NCBI GenBank assembly: GCA_003008705.1
Contig: PDUO01000051.1
Coordinates: forward strand, 63,198-127,197
DNA: 64,000 nucleotides
Source: Pezicula radicicola
Taxonomy: Eukaryota > Ascomycota > Leotiomycetes > Helotiales > Dermateaceae
Reading direction: 5' to 3'
Within the stretch, counting starts at the first letter, position 1, and every line of letters begins with the position of its first letter. The position numbers and the translations under genes are program-made. Below, one piece after another: positions 1 through 12,284 of this stretch. The notes below the pieces were generated by a model, which ran no database searches, was not told the DNA's origin, and saw only the letters and a program-made list of their open reading frames with translations.

Positions 1-246
1 TAGTGAGGGGAACATACCAACCAAGGTACCGTAGATTAATTGGGATTCAAGAGCCTTGAAAACACCTTCAGCTTTTCCTTGTTCCAGAAAGCCAAGTAAC
101 TTCCCGAACGTGATTTCCCCGATAACATCGAATGCGTAGCACTGCAGCCAGTGTCCGAAGTCAATCAGAGGTCCAGATGGATCATTGGCGAATTCAGTGC
201 AGCGACGCATCATTGTAAGGAAAGAAAAGAATGTACAGAGAGCCAT
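1..246 (-). pseudogene. Cytochrome P450, 5'-truncated fragment running off the window
   Basis: The frame encodes MRRCTEFANDP and DFGHWLQCYAFDVIGEITFGK, typical of the region about 130-200 residues into fungal pisatin-demethylase-like P450s. An ATG at 246 opens the frame with a short hydrophobic stretch (MALCTFFSFLT). The P450 membrane anchor, proline-rich hinge and first helices are not found upstream. A possible splice donor (GTATGT) lies near position 18, and the gene continues to the left of the window. The heme region is not visible. The family assignment is seen in the sequence; the idea that the gene is a truncated remnant is inference, because a distant 5' exon cannot be excluded. Confidence 0.6.
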
Positions 247-559
247 TTAAAGTTATAGAAGTGTGGGGTCTGATCTGCCACTACCAGCAAGTGGGGAGGG
301 GGTGGGGGAGTGACTGCGGCAGATCGACAGGCAAGAACTCGGCCATTGTATTGGCCATTCGCTCTGTATTTTATACCAACAGGGATTTGAGCTTGGGGAT
401 CAGTGAGATATCGTGGAAGTTTCATGAGGGCCCGGATATGGTGCTGCCAACTAGGCTATCGACGAATCGCCTCGAACTTCCCCTTTTTTGACTTCGCGGG
501 TAGCGGAAAATTCCAAAGCCCGAAGCCCAAGCGATGGAACAAATTTTCGAGGATTCTAA
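247..559. other. Intergenic, no gene recognised
   Basis: Mixed-composition sequence with a G-rich run near 295-310. Short open frames on both strands resemble nothing recognisable. Confidence 0.4.
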
Positions 560-870
560 TCTTAGTGTGTATTCTATAATCGAGTGGCTAAAATACATAA
601 AGTGCTTCTACTATATTAGCAAACTATAAGCCATATAGCCGAAGCTTAACCAGTAAGACATTAGCTTAGCATAAGCGCTTGCGATTAGTTATACTAGTAA
701 TAATAATATAAAAGATTTATATAATAAAAAGAAATAATTTTAAATATAATATATAAAGAACATAAGATACTTAGAAATTTTAAAAAATAAATTTTTATAA
801 GATCTTTGCTTATAATATAATTAAATTATATATTAATTTTTAATAGTATATATAACTTAGTATTTGCCTT
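560..870. repeat. AT-rich block (probable RIP-degraded repeat)
   Basis: Very low GC, dominated by TA, AA and TT steps, with stops in all frames and sharp changes of composition at both sides. This is the usual look of RIP-mutated transposon DNA in Pezizomycotina. No family can be recognised. Confidence 0.55.
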
Positions 871-1305
871 TCCACGGATGGCTAAGACGATTGTGTGCGT
901 TCCCCCTCTGCCCCTCCCCCCTTCTCTCTTCCCACTTCACCCTGGTCAAGGCTTACCACTTCCAAAGGCAGAACAACTCTATCAAAGGCTCGACTATCAC
1001 AACTGTAGCATTCTAGATATAGAATAGTAATCCGGAACTGGTTAGGATCTTAGCTGAAGTGGGCTAGTATACCAGTTTGGCTTGTCCAAGCACAATGCCC
1101 AGCACGCCTTGCCTAGAACATGTTATTTTAGAAACTTACAGAGAATTAGGCTCTTTCTTTCAAAAGTTTCAGTAAATTCGGCATAGCGAATAAAAGAGGG
1201 GTAGGCGCTGGGACGATGAGATAGATAGTATAGTTAGAGGCAATTTGAGGTTATTTGTTTTCAAGTATAGTATTCTCTTTCGCGGAAATATCTCCAAAGT
1301 AATTA
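871..1305. other. Intergenic, no gene recognised
   Basis: Includes a C-rich stretch near 900-945. No supported coding frame or RNA gene. Confidence 0.4.
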
Positions 1306-1738
1306 TCGGCCGACTCGCTTAGTGTCCAACTTTATTACGTTCGTTCTAAGTCGGAGAAAGTAAAGTATCTAGGAAAGTAAAGTATTAAGTTAAAAATCCC
1401 CCTATATTTTATAGTTGGAATATACAATTTTAAGGATAAAAGTATAAATATTATAATAACCCTTGGAGATATTTTCTTAGAATTAATTAATTAATTAATT
1501 ATTAATATAAGGTTATAATTAAATTAGAAAATTAGTATATTTTTTACTATTATAGAGGTGTAGGGTAAAGAATTATTATATTTTCTCTATACATTCTATA
1601 GAAAAATATATAGTAAAATTAAATTTTACTATAAATTTATATACAAATTTATAACTTAATACGTCGCTTGCCGGCCTAAATCGCTTTCCCCGACTAAAAG
1701 CGATAGCGCATTAGTCGGACACTAAGCGAGTCGGCCGA
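1306..1738. mobile_element. 433-bp element with 25-bp terminal inverted repeats (MITE-like)
   Basis: Positions 1306-1330 and 1714-1738 are inverted copies of one 25-bp sequence starting TCGGCCGACTCGCTTAGTGT, with one mismatch. A weaker inverted match continues inward for roughly 40 more bases (around TCGGAGAAAG on the left and TCGGGGAAAG on the right in inverted orientation). Most of those differences are C/T or G/A transitions. The centre (1380-1670) is very AT-rich and has no coding potential. No clear target-site duplication was found. It fits a short non-autonomous DNA transposon altered by RIP; the superfamily is unknown. Confidence 0.75.
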
Positions 1739-2415
1739 CGATCAGAGCACTACTTTTACTTCAAGTGATTTCGCTCATCGCCTGTTATAGGCGTGGTGAC
1801 ATAATGTTCTTCAGGGTCAGCTTGTTGAACATGGAGCATGACATTGTACAAAGGAGAATTAATCGTAGAGAGAACTTTCTGCGACCGTCAAAGGCTTCTG
1901 AGAGGCCGAGAAAATGGGGTAAGATGTCCTTGAGCGAAGGAATATGGGCCAACGTTGACTCGTATTGCAGAGGTGTTTGAGTTGATATTCTTTGACCTGC
2001 GGTTAGGAACGTGCTTTTTCCTTACCTAACTTCGATGAATTCTACTAGACTATCGAACCAAAGGTAATAAGTGGTACTTTAAATCCACCGTCGCTGGCTG
2101 CCCGCGGAAGTTCCGGACGTCGCCATCTCTAGGCAATCACCCACCCCCACAACCGCTAGTTCTATCCATTAAGCTTCATCCATCCCCGGACTCCGCAATA
2201 TTCCCTCAAACCTATCTTATCCACTGGGCTCAAAGTAACTTACCGTCATCCTCAGGACTCGTCTACAATGGAACACATACATGGCCTTCGATTTTCAAGA
2301 TCTCCGCAATCTTCACGAGTGCGAATCTCCTGAGCTCTATTATTCTATTGCCGAAGACAACACAACTAAAAGCTCATATCGAGAGCCTACGTGATCATAA
2401 AAAAGCAATACATCT
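1739..2415. other. Intergenic, 3' of the ABCC gene
   Basis: No convincing gene. It holds the downstream region of the ABC transporter. Short frames such as 1765-1980 show no family features. Confidence 0.4.
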
Positions 2416-5400
2416 CTATTCTATCTGCCTAAGACGTTGAAAGATCGCTGGTTTCAAGTCTTGAATGACTTCCTGTAGTGCACCATCTGCCATCAATGCC
2501 ACAGCATCCCTTCCAGTTTTTGTGTACCCCGTTAAGACACTAAGTCTATGAGCAACAATGATGACAGTATGGCCCTGTTCGGTAAACTCATCGTCAATGA
2601 TACGGTAGATGGTGGATTCCGTATCAGAATCGAGTGAAGATGTGACTTCGTCCAAGACAACCACGGGCTTCACCGCAGAACGTCTTAACAAGCTGGCTTT
2701 GACAAGTGCTCGGGAGAGGGCGAATAGTTGACACTGCCCCACAGAGAGCTCCTGGAACTGCGAGATCTTCTGGTCAAGGATTGGGTGTTCGCCAAACCCT
2801 GAGATATTGATAACGGTTGCTATCTCTCCTCCAAACTGCGTGCTGCCCGCGGAGAAATGTGACCATAAGCCCGCTTTAGATAATGCACCGATGATAATGT
2901 CATCTGATACTAAGGCATCTGGGTCAAGGTTGAAGCGCAAGGTCTCGTTGGACAAGACTAGAGGGTCTTGAGACACCGCGATAAAGCACCGTCGTCGTAG
3001 CAAATCTAGCCTCACCTCCTTGATATCAATGCCATCTATCTCAATCTTGCCCGATTGCAACTCGAGAAGCCGAAGAAGCGTGACGAGTAAGGTGCTTTTA
3101 CCGCTATGCCAAGGGTGAGCCCTCAGATAAATGTGTATCGTATGTAGAGACTCACCTGCCTGTACGCCCGCAGACGATAAGTTTCTGACCTGCGGGAATA
3201 TTCAGGCTCAAATTCCGTAGAGCAACAGACTCGGATCTAATTGTTGCGCTTGTTAGCTGAAATTAAAAGACTCAATCGACATGCTACATACTGGTAAGAT
3301 GCAGTAATATTTTTGAATTCGATATGCCCTCTGGAAGGCCAGCTGTCAGGGGGATCCAGGTTCGAGGCCATTCCACCCTCAAACGGAGTCATCTTCTCGA
3401 GTGTTTTCAAGCGAGCAATAGCACCGAGAGAAATCTCCAGCGTAGTCCAGCTTTCCACAAGTTTTAGCAATGTTGTGTTTGCTACGAGCATAATATTAAG
3501 CGCCATCCCGACTTGTGCACCGCTAATATGCCCTCGGAATGCTACAGCCATAGCAACAACACCTGTTGCAATAGCCGCAGTCAAAAGATCGAGGACGAGA
3601 TTGAGCCACCTCTGAAGACAGAGAAGAAGAAATTCTGGACGTTGGGAGTTGTCTACACATTGGGTATTCTCCTGCATGATTGCTTTAGACCAGCCAAACG
3701 AACGTATTGTTTCGAGACCCTAGACCTAGCAAATTGAGATCAGCTAGGTATGCCAATTAGGGGTCAATACCTACAGATTCCAAGAAACTCGAGAAGACAG
3801 CTGCCCGGGACTCTAGCTCTAAAAACCGGAGTTGCCTTGACGTCCGGAGATAAACCTTCTGGACGAAGTAAACTAAACCCATACAGGCTGGTAGAGACAC
3901 TGCGAGCCATTTTTGGGCGATGAAAAGAAGTATGATCTGCATGAGGAGCTTGAAGCATTCTGACAGTGTTATTATCTCAAGACTTTTTTGAAAAGAGAAA
4001 TTGAATACCTACGAGTTACAATAGTTTGAAGTGCTGATGGCAACTGCTTGTCAATAAGCTGGATGTCTTGACTGAATCTAAAAACTATTAGCATTAGTCG
4101 GACTGTGCGAGCGTAGAACCTTGCCTGTTCAAGATTGAGCCATTTTCAGTTTTGGAAAAGTAGGATAAAGGTGCGCTAGTAATCATTAGCCATCTTCGAA
4201 ATCATCTTGTTAGCGTCGTGAAAATAAGACATACTAACCTTGTGACGATGTGTAGAAGACGTTGATGTATACGTAACCCAGATTGTGGAGCAAGTCGGAT
4301 AAGAACGGACCTATTGGAGTTTTAATGACAATGAACAGCTGGAAATGTGCAAAGAACCTACCACATCTGAACGCTTGTTGAGATCCACGACATGCTCGAT
4401 AAGAAAAGGAATCCAAGAATGTAGAAAGCGGTGCTTTTGCCACTGGATTCCGTCCACAGCTGCAGCCAGTATTGGGGTGTAGTAATGAAGACAGCAGATG
4501 AGAAAGTGGTGGCAACAAGAATGGAAATGTTGATAAAACCAACAAAGCCAAAATAGTAACCTATACTTGTATCAGTCGCATTCATGAATTTGAGAGAGGG
4601 AATTACCATAAAGGGCGGAGTCTCCAGTCTGTCTTGAAAGATCTATTTCAGCTTCGTCCTTTGCTCGGAACTGGGCGCCGAGCTTATCAAAGTTTGCTGA
4701 CAGGATGGCGTTGTCTTTAATGTAATGGCTGGAAGAGAACTTTGCTATGGATGCAGCTTTGGTTTTAATATTCTGCCAATTTCCTTGATCTATGATTCCG
4801 TTGTCCCCCAGAACCACAATATGATCCGCAGCTTGGAAGTATTGAGCTATCCACAAGTAAGTCAGTAGACTGAAGAATGAGCGAGGAGAACTTACACGAA
4901 TTAGAAACAAGAACCACGGTAGTCTTCAACCGCCGGATCAAACCTGTGGACCCAAATAGATTATCGAAGACGGTTTGCTCTGTTTCACCATCCAACCCAC
5001 TAAAGGTGTCATCCAGCAGAAGTATGTCGCATCTTGCAAACAATGCACGTGCGAGAGCCTATATTTGTTAGCTCAAATTATATCTAGCAGTCCTAAACAC
5101 CTACCACCCGCTGTCTCTGTCCTCCAGACAAATTGAGTCCCCTACTGCCAATTTGGGTCTGATCTCCATCGGGAAGGGTATCCAAATCGTGGGTAAGACA
5201 ACAAACATTTGTTACCTCATCATACCATTTTTTATCATCCTGGTCAATAGCACCGTAGATGCCAGTAGGACCGTAAATGACTTGTTTAATAGTACCACTT
5301 GGTAACCACGGTTTCTGAGCACAGTATGCTATTTGTCGTGTTGACAGACTAATTGATCCATGGGCTGGGACAACTTCTCCAAGCATAGCACGCAACAAAG

Positions 5401-7512
5401 TTGATTTGCCGCTCCCAGTAGGGCCCGAGATGATAGCAAGTGATCCAGCGGCTACCTCAATGTTTATGTTCTCCAAGACCAGCTGTTTATGGCCGATTCT
5501 TAGTTGACGGATTTGAATAGCGGGGCTCGATTTTGTCAAGTGCCCAGATGTCGGGTCCCATGACAACTTGTTGAGGGTAGGTTTTGGTAGAGTCCCACGA
5601 TTAGCTTGTAAAGATGGTCGAAGCAGAAATGCTTGGATTCTTTCGAATCCAGCAAAGGCTGCCACTGCGCGCGGCACAATCGTCATGACCATGTTTGCAG
5701 GATGTGTGACCATGCCCAAAATGGCCATGGTGGTGAATGCAGTTTCTGTATCTAGATTGTGGCCACGAGCTCCTGATATTATAGCAAAAATGACCAGTGT
5801 GAGAGCTGGAGAGAATATCCCGAGCCCATTAGCTATACTTAAGTCAGCTTATGCATGAAAGTTAAACTCTTCTAGTGTTTGTGACAAACCAGATGCATTG
5901 TAGTATACCATAACCCATCTAAGTTTCGAGGCTGCCCAGAGCTCCTTGTTTCGAAGCTCTCGAATGCGATGGGTAAGATTGTGTTGGAACCCAAGCATTT
6001 TAACGACTTTCATTGCGCTTAGCATAGAGGTGGTGGCAGCTATACGATTTTGTGTTGCGTTGTTCCAAGCCTTTTGGTGAGGCTGTAAATGCTTTGCAAC
6101 AAAGCGACTCATGTGTGAACATACTACACATCTTAATATCAAGTTAGAGAGCTCCAGGGAAATACTTACAGTAGATCAACAAAAGCGGAAGAGGCCAGAT
6201 CCAGCCAACTTGACCTGCTAAAAGCCTCACACCAATTAGTACTTCGATGACTTGCGCCCATGTTTCGTGGACTATGCCGCCAATCTCAATGAGACTGTCT
6301 GCATCAGTACTCATGAGCGTAGTGGCTTCCCCGTCGTCATAAGAGATGCTGGGTAAATTAATGGTCTTGTGATGAATAAGTCCAACGAGACTACTCCTAG
6401 TTACGAGCTCCAGTCTGTTTATGCAGTTTTTATACACAGCTATGGAAAGCTGAAGTTGCTCGTTAGTGGTCAGTGAGAGAGAGCGAGAACTGGTTCTTAC
6501 AGCGAGGCCAACATAGATACCCACGGCTGATACAACAAGCCAATAGCCACGGCTGCTTTCCGCTCCCGCAGGGTATACCATAACGTATCTGATAGACTCT
6601 TTGATTAGGATGGGCTGGGAATAGCGAAAAATAATCAAAAATAGTCGAGGTATAACAGCAGCAAGAAATGGGCTTTTCACGCATTTCATCAAAGCTAGAG
6701 GCAAAGTTTTCTTCCTTTCGGGTTTCGCTAGTCTTGTGAGAAGGAAGAATACGCCTGTTCCAAGATGATGACTAACCTCGCTGAGACCATGTCTGAAGTA
6801 TTGCATTTCTTGTAAACTCTGGCTTTATGTCTCGGCTGAGGGATGGCAAATCTTTGTCGACAAGCACATTCCTGTACCCACGAAGAAGAATTGGATTGAT
6901 CCATGTAAACAAGACCCTACTCAGGACGCCGTGGAGTTCTTCGGGAGACTGGTCCTTGCCGACTACACTGAATGCCGGATGCTTGGTGCGACTCTCAAGT
7001 ACTAAAAGCGCTAAATGTATGGAACAACGAAGAAGCACGGGACGGGAGGTATTCGTCTGTCTAGCAGTCTCCGATGGCATAGTCAAGTAAACGGCATCGC
7101 ATAGTATAGATGCGAGAAGGTATAGCGTAGCTGGATCTGAAGGTTTGGAAGAGCGCTGTTGCTCTAGGAGCAGAAGCAGACTGAGGCCAAGGGCAGCAAG
7201 CGAAGAAGCAAACAGTGAGGCCGGAAAATTGATCTTATGCTGAGAATCAAGGATTGAAACTTTCGTCCAATATGACAATAGTATGATCGAGAGCAATATT
7301 CCAAGAGCCTAAGGTCATTGCTAGTTTAGAGATAGGATAGAAATAGGAGAGGGGACGGGGAAACCGACAGCTTTAGAAAATCCCTGCCAGTTTGCACTAC
7401 TTCTAATGCTAGAACTACGAAACTTCAACAGTCTGAGAGGAAGAAATAGTAGGAATATTGCGGCACAAGTTGCAGATATGGTATTTACAGCGTGTGTGGA
7501 CTCTGAGGCCAT
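2416..7512 (-). CDS. ABC transporter, ABCC (multidrug-resistance-protein) type
   Basis: Full-size exporter laid out TMD0-TMD1-NBD1-TMD2-NBD2, split by many short introns. NBD1 (about 5040-5560) has Walker A GPTGSGKST, signature LSGGQRQR and Walker B ILLLDDTFSGLD. NBD2 has Walker A GRTGSGKST, restored across an intron near 3100-3170, then LSVGQ, VVVLDEVTSSLD and the H-loop HRLS. LSVGQ in NBD2 and a divergent NBD1 are usual for fungal MRP-like proteins. Such pumps move organic anions, conjugates or toxins across the plasma or vacuolar membrane using ATP; the substrate here cannot be told. The first in-frame ATG is at 7512, but open frame extends to about 7610, so a further 5' exon is possible. 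No disabling mutation was seen. The next regulator upstream (Clr5) is on the same strand. Confidence 0.88.
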
Positions 7513-8458
7513 TGTGAATGCCTCGGAGGCTGCGGTCGTGATGAGCAGAAGTAGCAACGATGCTTTCGTCAACGACGTGGAGTTATTCCTATGGATAATA
7601 AAATAGCTGATTAGCTAGATGGCGATATTTTCAAGTCACGGTCGGAGATGGGATGCGCTCTGTGGGCGCTGCTGTGTGGTGGCTGTTGCTGCATGATTAC
7701 TCATATGTATGTATACCCGGCGCTAAGCGTTACCTAGCCCAAGCCTGCGGGCATATCCGCACAGCTACCCCTTGCAAGGGGCGCAATCTTCTGCCTAAAT
7801 AGAAAAAACCCGGTGCGCTGATACAAGAAGACATCGGTGAATCAAGGGAATATTGCGAGCACAGTAAAATAGCTATATACTATCGAAACCAGACCTCTCC
7901 ACCCACCCACCAATACATGTATGCGGCATCTTTACCACATACAGTCCCCTTTCTATAAAAAGTTGATTAAACCAGGTAGATCTCTTCCGGATAAATTCAT
8001 GATTCACATCATTTATAATCCACCCTAGTGCTCCTAACTCAGACGTGCCCAGTGCTCACAGGTGCACACACAAATCTCTGCCAGACCAGGCTGAATCAAT
8101 CATAGTTTTGTTCCAACTTCCAGTAAGACTAGGTAAGACAGCAGAAAGCCTAGTCAAGTGCTGGCTTAGGACTAGAGGATTCTGTGTTATAAAGAAAGTG
8201 AATTACTTGATGAAGATGGATTCTTAGCTTAACCATCGCCCCATCCTTATCAAATTCAAGACTATCATCTTGAATCCATCCAGCAGGCGGTCCGTTCAGG
8301 TGTTCAATAACACTACTTTTGAGTTCAATGTTCTTGCTGAGAAGTCTTCTGGATCCAAGATGACTGTTGTTGTATTTATCATTATGTTTGTACAACTACA
8401 ATCTTTGACGCTCGAAGCACTCAAGGGGCAGGCCGTTATCAAGTCGCTACGACGAAGC
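7513..8458. other. Upstream region of the ABCC gene, no gene recognised
   Basis: Contains the probable promoter and unresolved 5' end of the ABC transporter. A frame on the minus strand at 8150-8395 (81 codons, hydrophilic) resembles no family I know and is not called. Confidence 0.4.
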
Positions 8459-8778
8459 TAGTGGAGAAGGACTCGGATTCCATGCTACTAGAAAGCGACT
8501 TTGGAGAGACGCAGATGGAAAGATTGTTAATGCAAGACTATTCACACTAGAAGGAGCTCCTCCAACTAAGAGACGCTGTAACCGGGATAACAACAACAAG
8601 CCGGTCCCTTATAATAGAGTGGATAAACCTAGGCAAGGGATGAGTTTTATAACAAGTGCCATTGCCATGATTGCTGCTATAGAACTGCAAACTGCTTGTT
8701 GCACGCTGGGGCTAATTTTGTCAACACGCCAATCAAACGCGAACCGGCAACTCGTATCACGAGTGTTCCCCGCAATGG
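8459..8778 (+). other. Open frame fragment with coding-like composition, unassigned
   Basis: Plus-strand open frame, entered after a TGA near 8403, reading RKRLWRDADGKIVNARLF and then EGAPPTKRRCNRDNNNK. The first part, basic and rich in W, R and D, looks like a conserved coding tail rather than random translation, but I cannot name its family. It runs on past 8778 into the 3' end of the Clr5 gene on the other strand, has no ATG at its head and no visible partner exon. A gene remnant is the likeliest reading, with low confidence. Confidence 0.25.
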
Positions 8779-11052
8779 TTATATCAAGTGCAACTCTAGG
8801 GCTACGAAAAATAAAGATAACTGCCTAATCTCTGATATCTTGTACTCCACGTCGGATAACCGATCTTTGACGCAGGCTGACACCGAAGCCAACGCATCCA
8901 AAGCCGAAAACTCCATGATACTAGAAGAGGTTGCACTTAGTAAACTATGAGAATCACCTCTTGTCAAACTTCTTGCAAAGATATCCAGCGACGTGGCTGA
9001 TGCTGTATGTCTCATCATGCTTGATGGTAGATTCACATCTGCGAATGCGTTTATGGATTCAACGGCTCCTGTTTCTATGCGATCCTTAAGTGCTCGAAAT
9101 GATGACAGTGTCTCAGAGGGGATAGACGGACTCAGCGTGGTGAATAGACCTACGAGGTTCGTCTCAGAGTAAGGGGCCACGCTTCGGCTACGTATATACG
9201 ATTCCAGCTCAAGTTGGTCAAGTTCTGGCAGATGCGGTAATTCTAATCCATCCACGTTGATCCTGAAATACTCTTTCAAGTGCCATCGAGCCTTGTAGCC
9301 TGACAACAGGTCCCTCGAAAAGTACTCGCGGTTAGTGGCTGAATAAGCTTTTAGAAAAGAGTTGACGAGTGCCCAGTCAGACCGCCTCAATAAAGACTTA
9401 ACACCATTCTCAGCCCGGAGGATTTCCGCCTCCCATGTGCTAGTAGATATATTCAGGGCTCCACCGACAGATGCCAACACTACCGGAGGAATAAGAGAAT
9501 GTACTTTTATGATCATTTCACATATTACCGCAAGGAACTCTGTAGGGGATATACCCGAGTCCTTCTCCATCTGGCCTGCCTGGGACAGATCCCTCGAGGA
9601 GAAAGTGTGCATCATCCTCTGCCTCCATCCAGGCCACAGATCGCAGAAGAGGCTAATAAACTTGGCCCCAGGGAAACGGTTTATGCGAGAGTTAAAACTA
9701 TTGCAGGAACCGAAGTTTCCAAGTTTCCAAAGGCACCACTCTAGACAATCCCGTACTGATTTATTTTGCATGCGGCCCGAATGATGTTCGAACAGTCCTG
9801 GTCTCGCTGTGATCAACTCTGCCTTTAGACTGTGCGATGCAGTGAACTCTCCTCGTGACAGAGCATGGTCAAGGTAGTAGTGGTTTAAGAGGCTTACAGC
9901 CTGATTCGGTTCTTGTAACAAGGTCCTTTCTTGAACGCACGTCAATCGTGATCCAAGACGGTGCTGGAAATCTGCTTCACCTATCATTCCGTGTTGCCTA
10001 TACGCTTGCTCGAGAAGAGATCGGTACAGGAACACCTCCGCGGTGTCCCCGGCATATGGTGGCCATTGCGACAAGTGTCGCTCGAGAAGATTAATGGAAA
10101 TTTCTAGCTGAGAAGCGGTAGTGGCAGAACGGGCACAGCCTACGATTGCAATGCTTGTCATCCTCTGGCAGAATTAAGAAGCATTTTTGATGAATAAAGG
10201 GGCATCTTTGAGTACATTGAGCCTTTGGAGTAAGAGTGTGTATAGATTGAATGAGTCAAAGCGCAATTGTGCCGCATATGCAAAGTCTGCCGCCGCTTTC
10301 ACATTGTTGAAATCGTCCAGATTGAAATCTAGAAAATCGTCGTGAAGATGAACTTGCTCAAGTTCGAGGAGATCGTTCATGACAATATCATTATTGACCG
10401 TACTATCCATGACATGTATATTATCCTGGCCGCCGCCCGTAGTTTTTGCTGGCTCTGCCAATGCAGTCGGAGTGGCCAGAGGCTGTAGGCTGTTGTTTCC
10501 CATCTTCGTCAAACCTTCGGAGCATGGAGGAGATATCTGCTCAAATGCGATTGCTAGGTCATCACAGGCCCGTTCGGCAACAAAGTTTGACAACTTCTCG
10601 CGTTTCTTAGGTGGTACTTCCGGTTTTCCACCAAGCGGCCGTTTGGCAGCTCCACTTTGTGAAGCCGACTCATGCGATTTGTCCTCAACTTGAATAATCT
10701 TCTTGTCAGTCAATAAGCCGCCTGAATTGGAGGTGACTTTTTGAGCCGCAGATTTGTTGTATTTTTGAATGCCCCATCGCTCCATCTGAGAGATGTATTG
10801 GCGCCGACTAGTATATGTCAGTACTTGCTCTTATAATGCACAACTAGCAATATCCTCAATGTGGTAGGAGATAGCGAAGACTTACGAGGCTGAGAACTGG
10901 TGCCTTATTTTCATAATGACCATCAAGTCTTCTAAAGTTATCTTCTGGTACAACTCGCAAAGCTCATCTTTATACTCTTCCCATTTCTCAGCCGGAATTG
11001 GCTTCGCTCGTGGAGCGGCAGCTTCCTTCCATTTGAGCTGTGGTTGGCTCAT
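8779..11052 (-). CDS. Clr5-domain protein, putative transcriptional regulator
   Basis: Three exons: 11052-10886, 10807-10216 and 10164-8779. The last intron is only 51 nt and joins the two long frames in phase. The product is about 715 aa. The N-terminus (residues about 15-75) matches the fungal Clr5 domain: W-x-x-Y-K-x-E-L-x-x-L-Y, then TLEDLMVIMK, then FSASRRQYISQMERWGIQK across the first intron. Clr5 domains sit at the N-terminus of many uncharacterised fungal proteins thought to act in transcription. After the domain comes a basic segment (KRPLGGKPEVPPKKREK), an acidic stretch with HDDFLDFNLDDF, then about 460 residues, mostly helical and without a named domain. Location and partners are not shown by the sequence. 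The ABCC gene lies about 1.3 kb downstream on the same strand, and control of it is conceivable but unproven. Confidence 0.75.
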
Positions 11053-12284
11053 GCCCGGCAATTCTCTCTACCCTCTCACGAGGCTGTAGAAGCTGAAGCT
11101 TATAATGTCCCGCAATATGTTCTCCAGCTGTTACATTTGATATGGTAAGAAAGGCGGAGAACATAGCATCAGCGAAAAAGAGAAAAAGTATCAGAGAATG
11201 CTAACAAATTTCGTGTGCACGACCAGGTAACACGGTGAGGCTATAGGCAGATAATGTTCGCAGCCTCATCATGTCGCCGCCACCAATGAGATCAACATGC
11301 ATATGAGGCTTGAAATTCCAATTTCCATTTTAGGTCTAGTGCAGGCGGCTCAGCATAGAAGACCACAGGCCTTATGGTGAGGAGACGTCAGGCTTTAACT
11401 TCTTCGAGAAATTGGAATTTCCCACTGAATGTGCCTGGTGCTAAATAATTCGCTGAACTAAGTACCAAAACCATTATTTTGCGTATGATCTAACACACAC
11501 TAGGTGCATAATTCGAGCAAGCTCTCGACCGGAATGACTAGGCTATTATGGCCCAAAATGGGAAAAGCAGATGCGGAGGTGTGATAAGGGCAGAAGCGGG
11601 CAGCCAAAGTATTAGTTCTTGCTTGCAAGCGCCGGATGACCCTTTCGTATATAGCTAAGCTGGTTGCATCCTTAAAACGCGTGCAAGGCTAGAAGGCCGG
11701 GCACAGGGCTAAAATACGAGTAGAAATGTAAAAGTTGTAGGATGTCGGCCAGAGAATGTAGAGCGGCAGTATAAAATAAAGAAGGTGGCTGTTGTTGTTA
11801 TTGTTATAGTAGTAGTGGTGGTAGTGGTGGGTTCTTTGCAAGGGCGATGGCTAGGCTATTATATAAGTAGTCGGCTACGATGGCGGCGTACTGTACTAGC
11901 CTAAGGAAAGAAGGGCTTCTACGAGTTGTTTGCTGTTAGTTGAGCTAGGAGAAGCACTAGAAAGGGAGGTGGTAGTGGCCGCAAGTGTAGTGAGGGCTAC
12001 AGGGGGGAGCGACGGTATAGTGGTGAGTCAATTAGTATCGGACAGTGTTGCTAACAATATGACAATATATTGTTTCGCTAGCAATATAGGCAATACGATA
12101 TCACGATTCCTATATTGTGACAAGATGATATGATATTAGAAGCCCTATATTGCCGTGAAATGATATAATATAATAGTGCCCGTATTACCAATATATTGTT
12201 ATATTACGATATTATTTAGCCTAAAATAGGTTCCCATATAGGCTCTCATATGGGCTTCTATATAGGCCCGAAATTATAGGCGAG
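11053..12284. other. Long intergenic region with TA-rich hairpin-prone tract at its right end
   Basis: No gene supported from 11053 to about 12040. From about 12040 to 12284 the sequence carries repeated CAATATATTG and GATATNATAT-like motifs and partial palindromes such as CCATATAGG/CCATATGGG. It stops at the broken receptor fragment, so it may be the edge of an inserted repeat. Its left boundary was not found. Confidence 0.4.

Noticed and set aside
3060..3240. Missing Walker A in the second NBD of the ABCC transporter
   Set aside because: The motif is split by an intron; joining the exons restores GRTGSGKST.
10149..10215. Two separate genes in place of the Clr5 protein
   Set aside because: A 51-nt intron at 10215-10165 joins the frames in phase 0, and the Clr5 domain also needs the 5' exon, so one gene is simpler.
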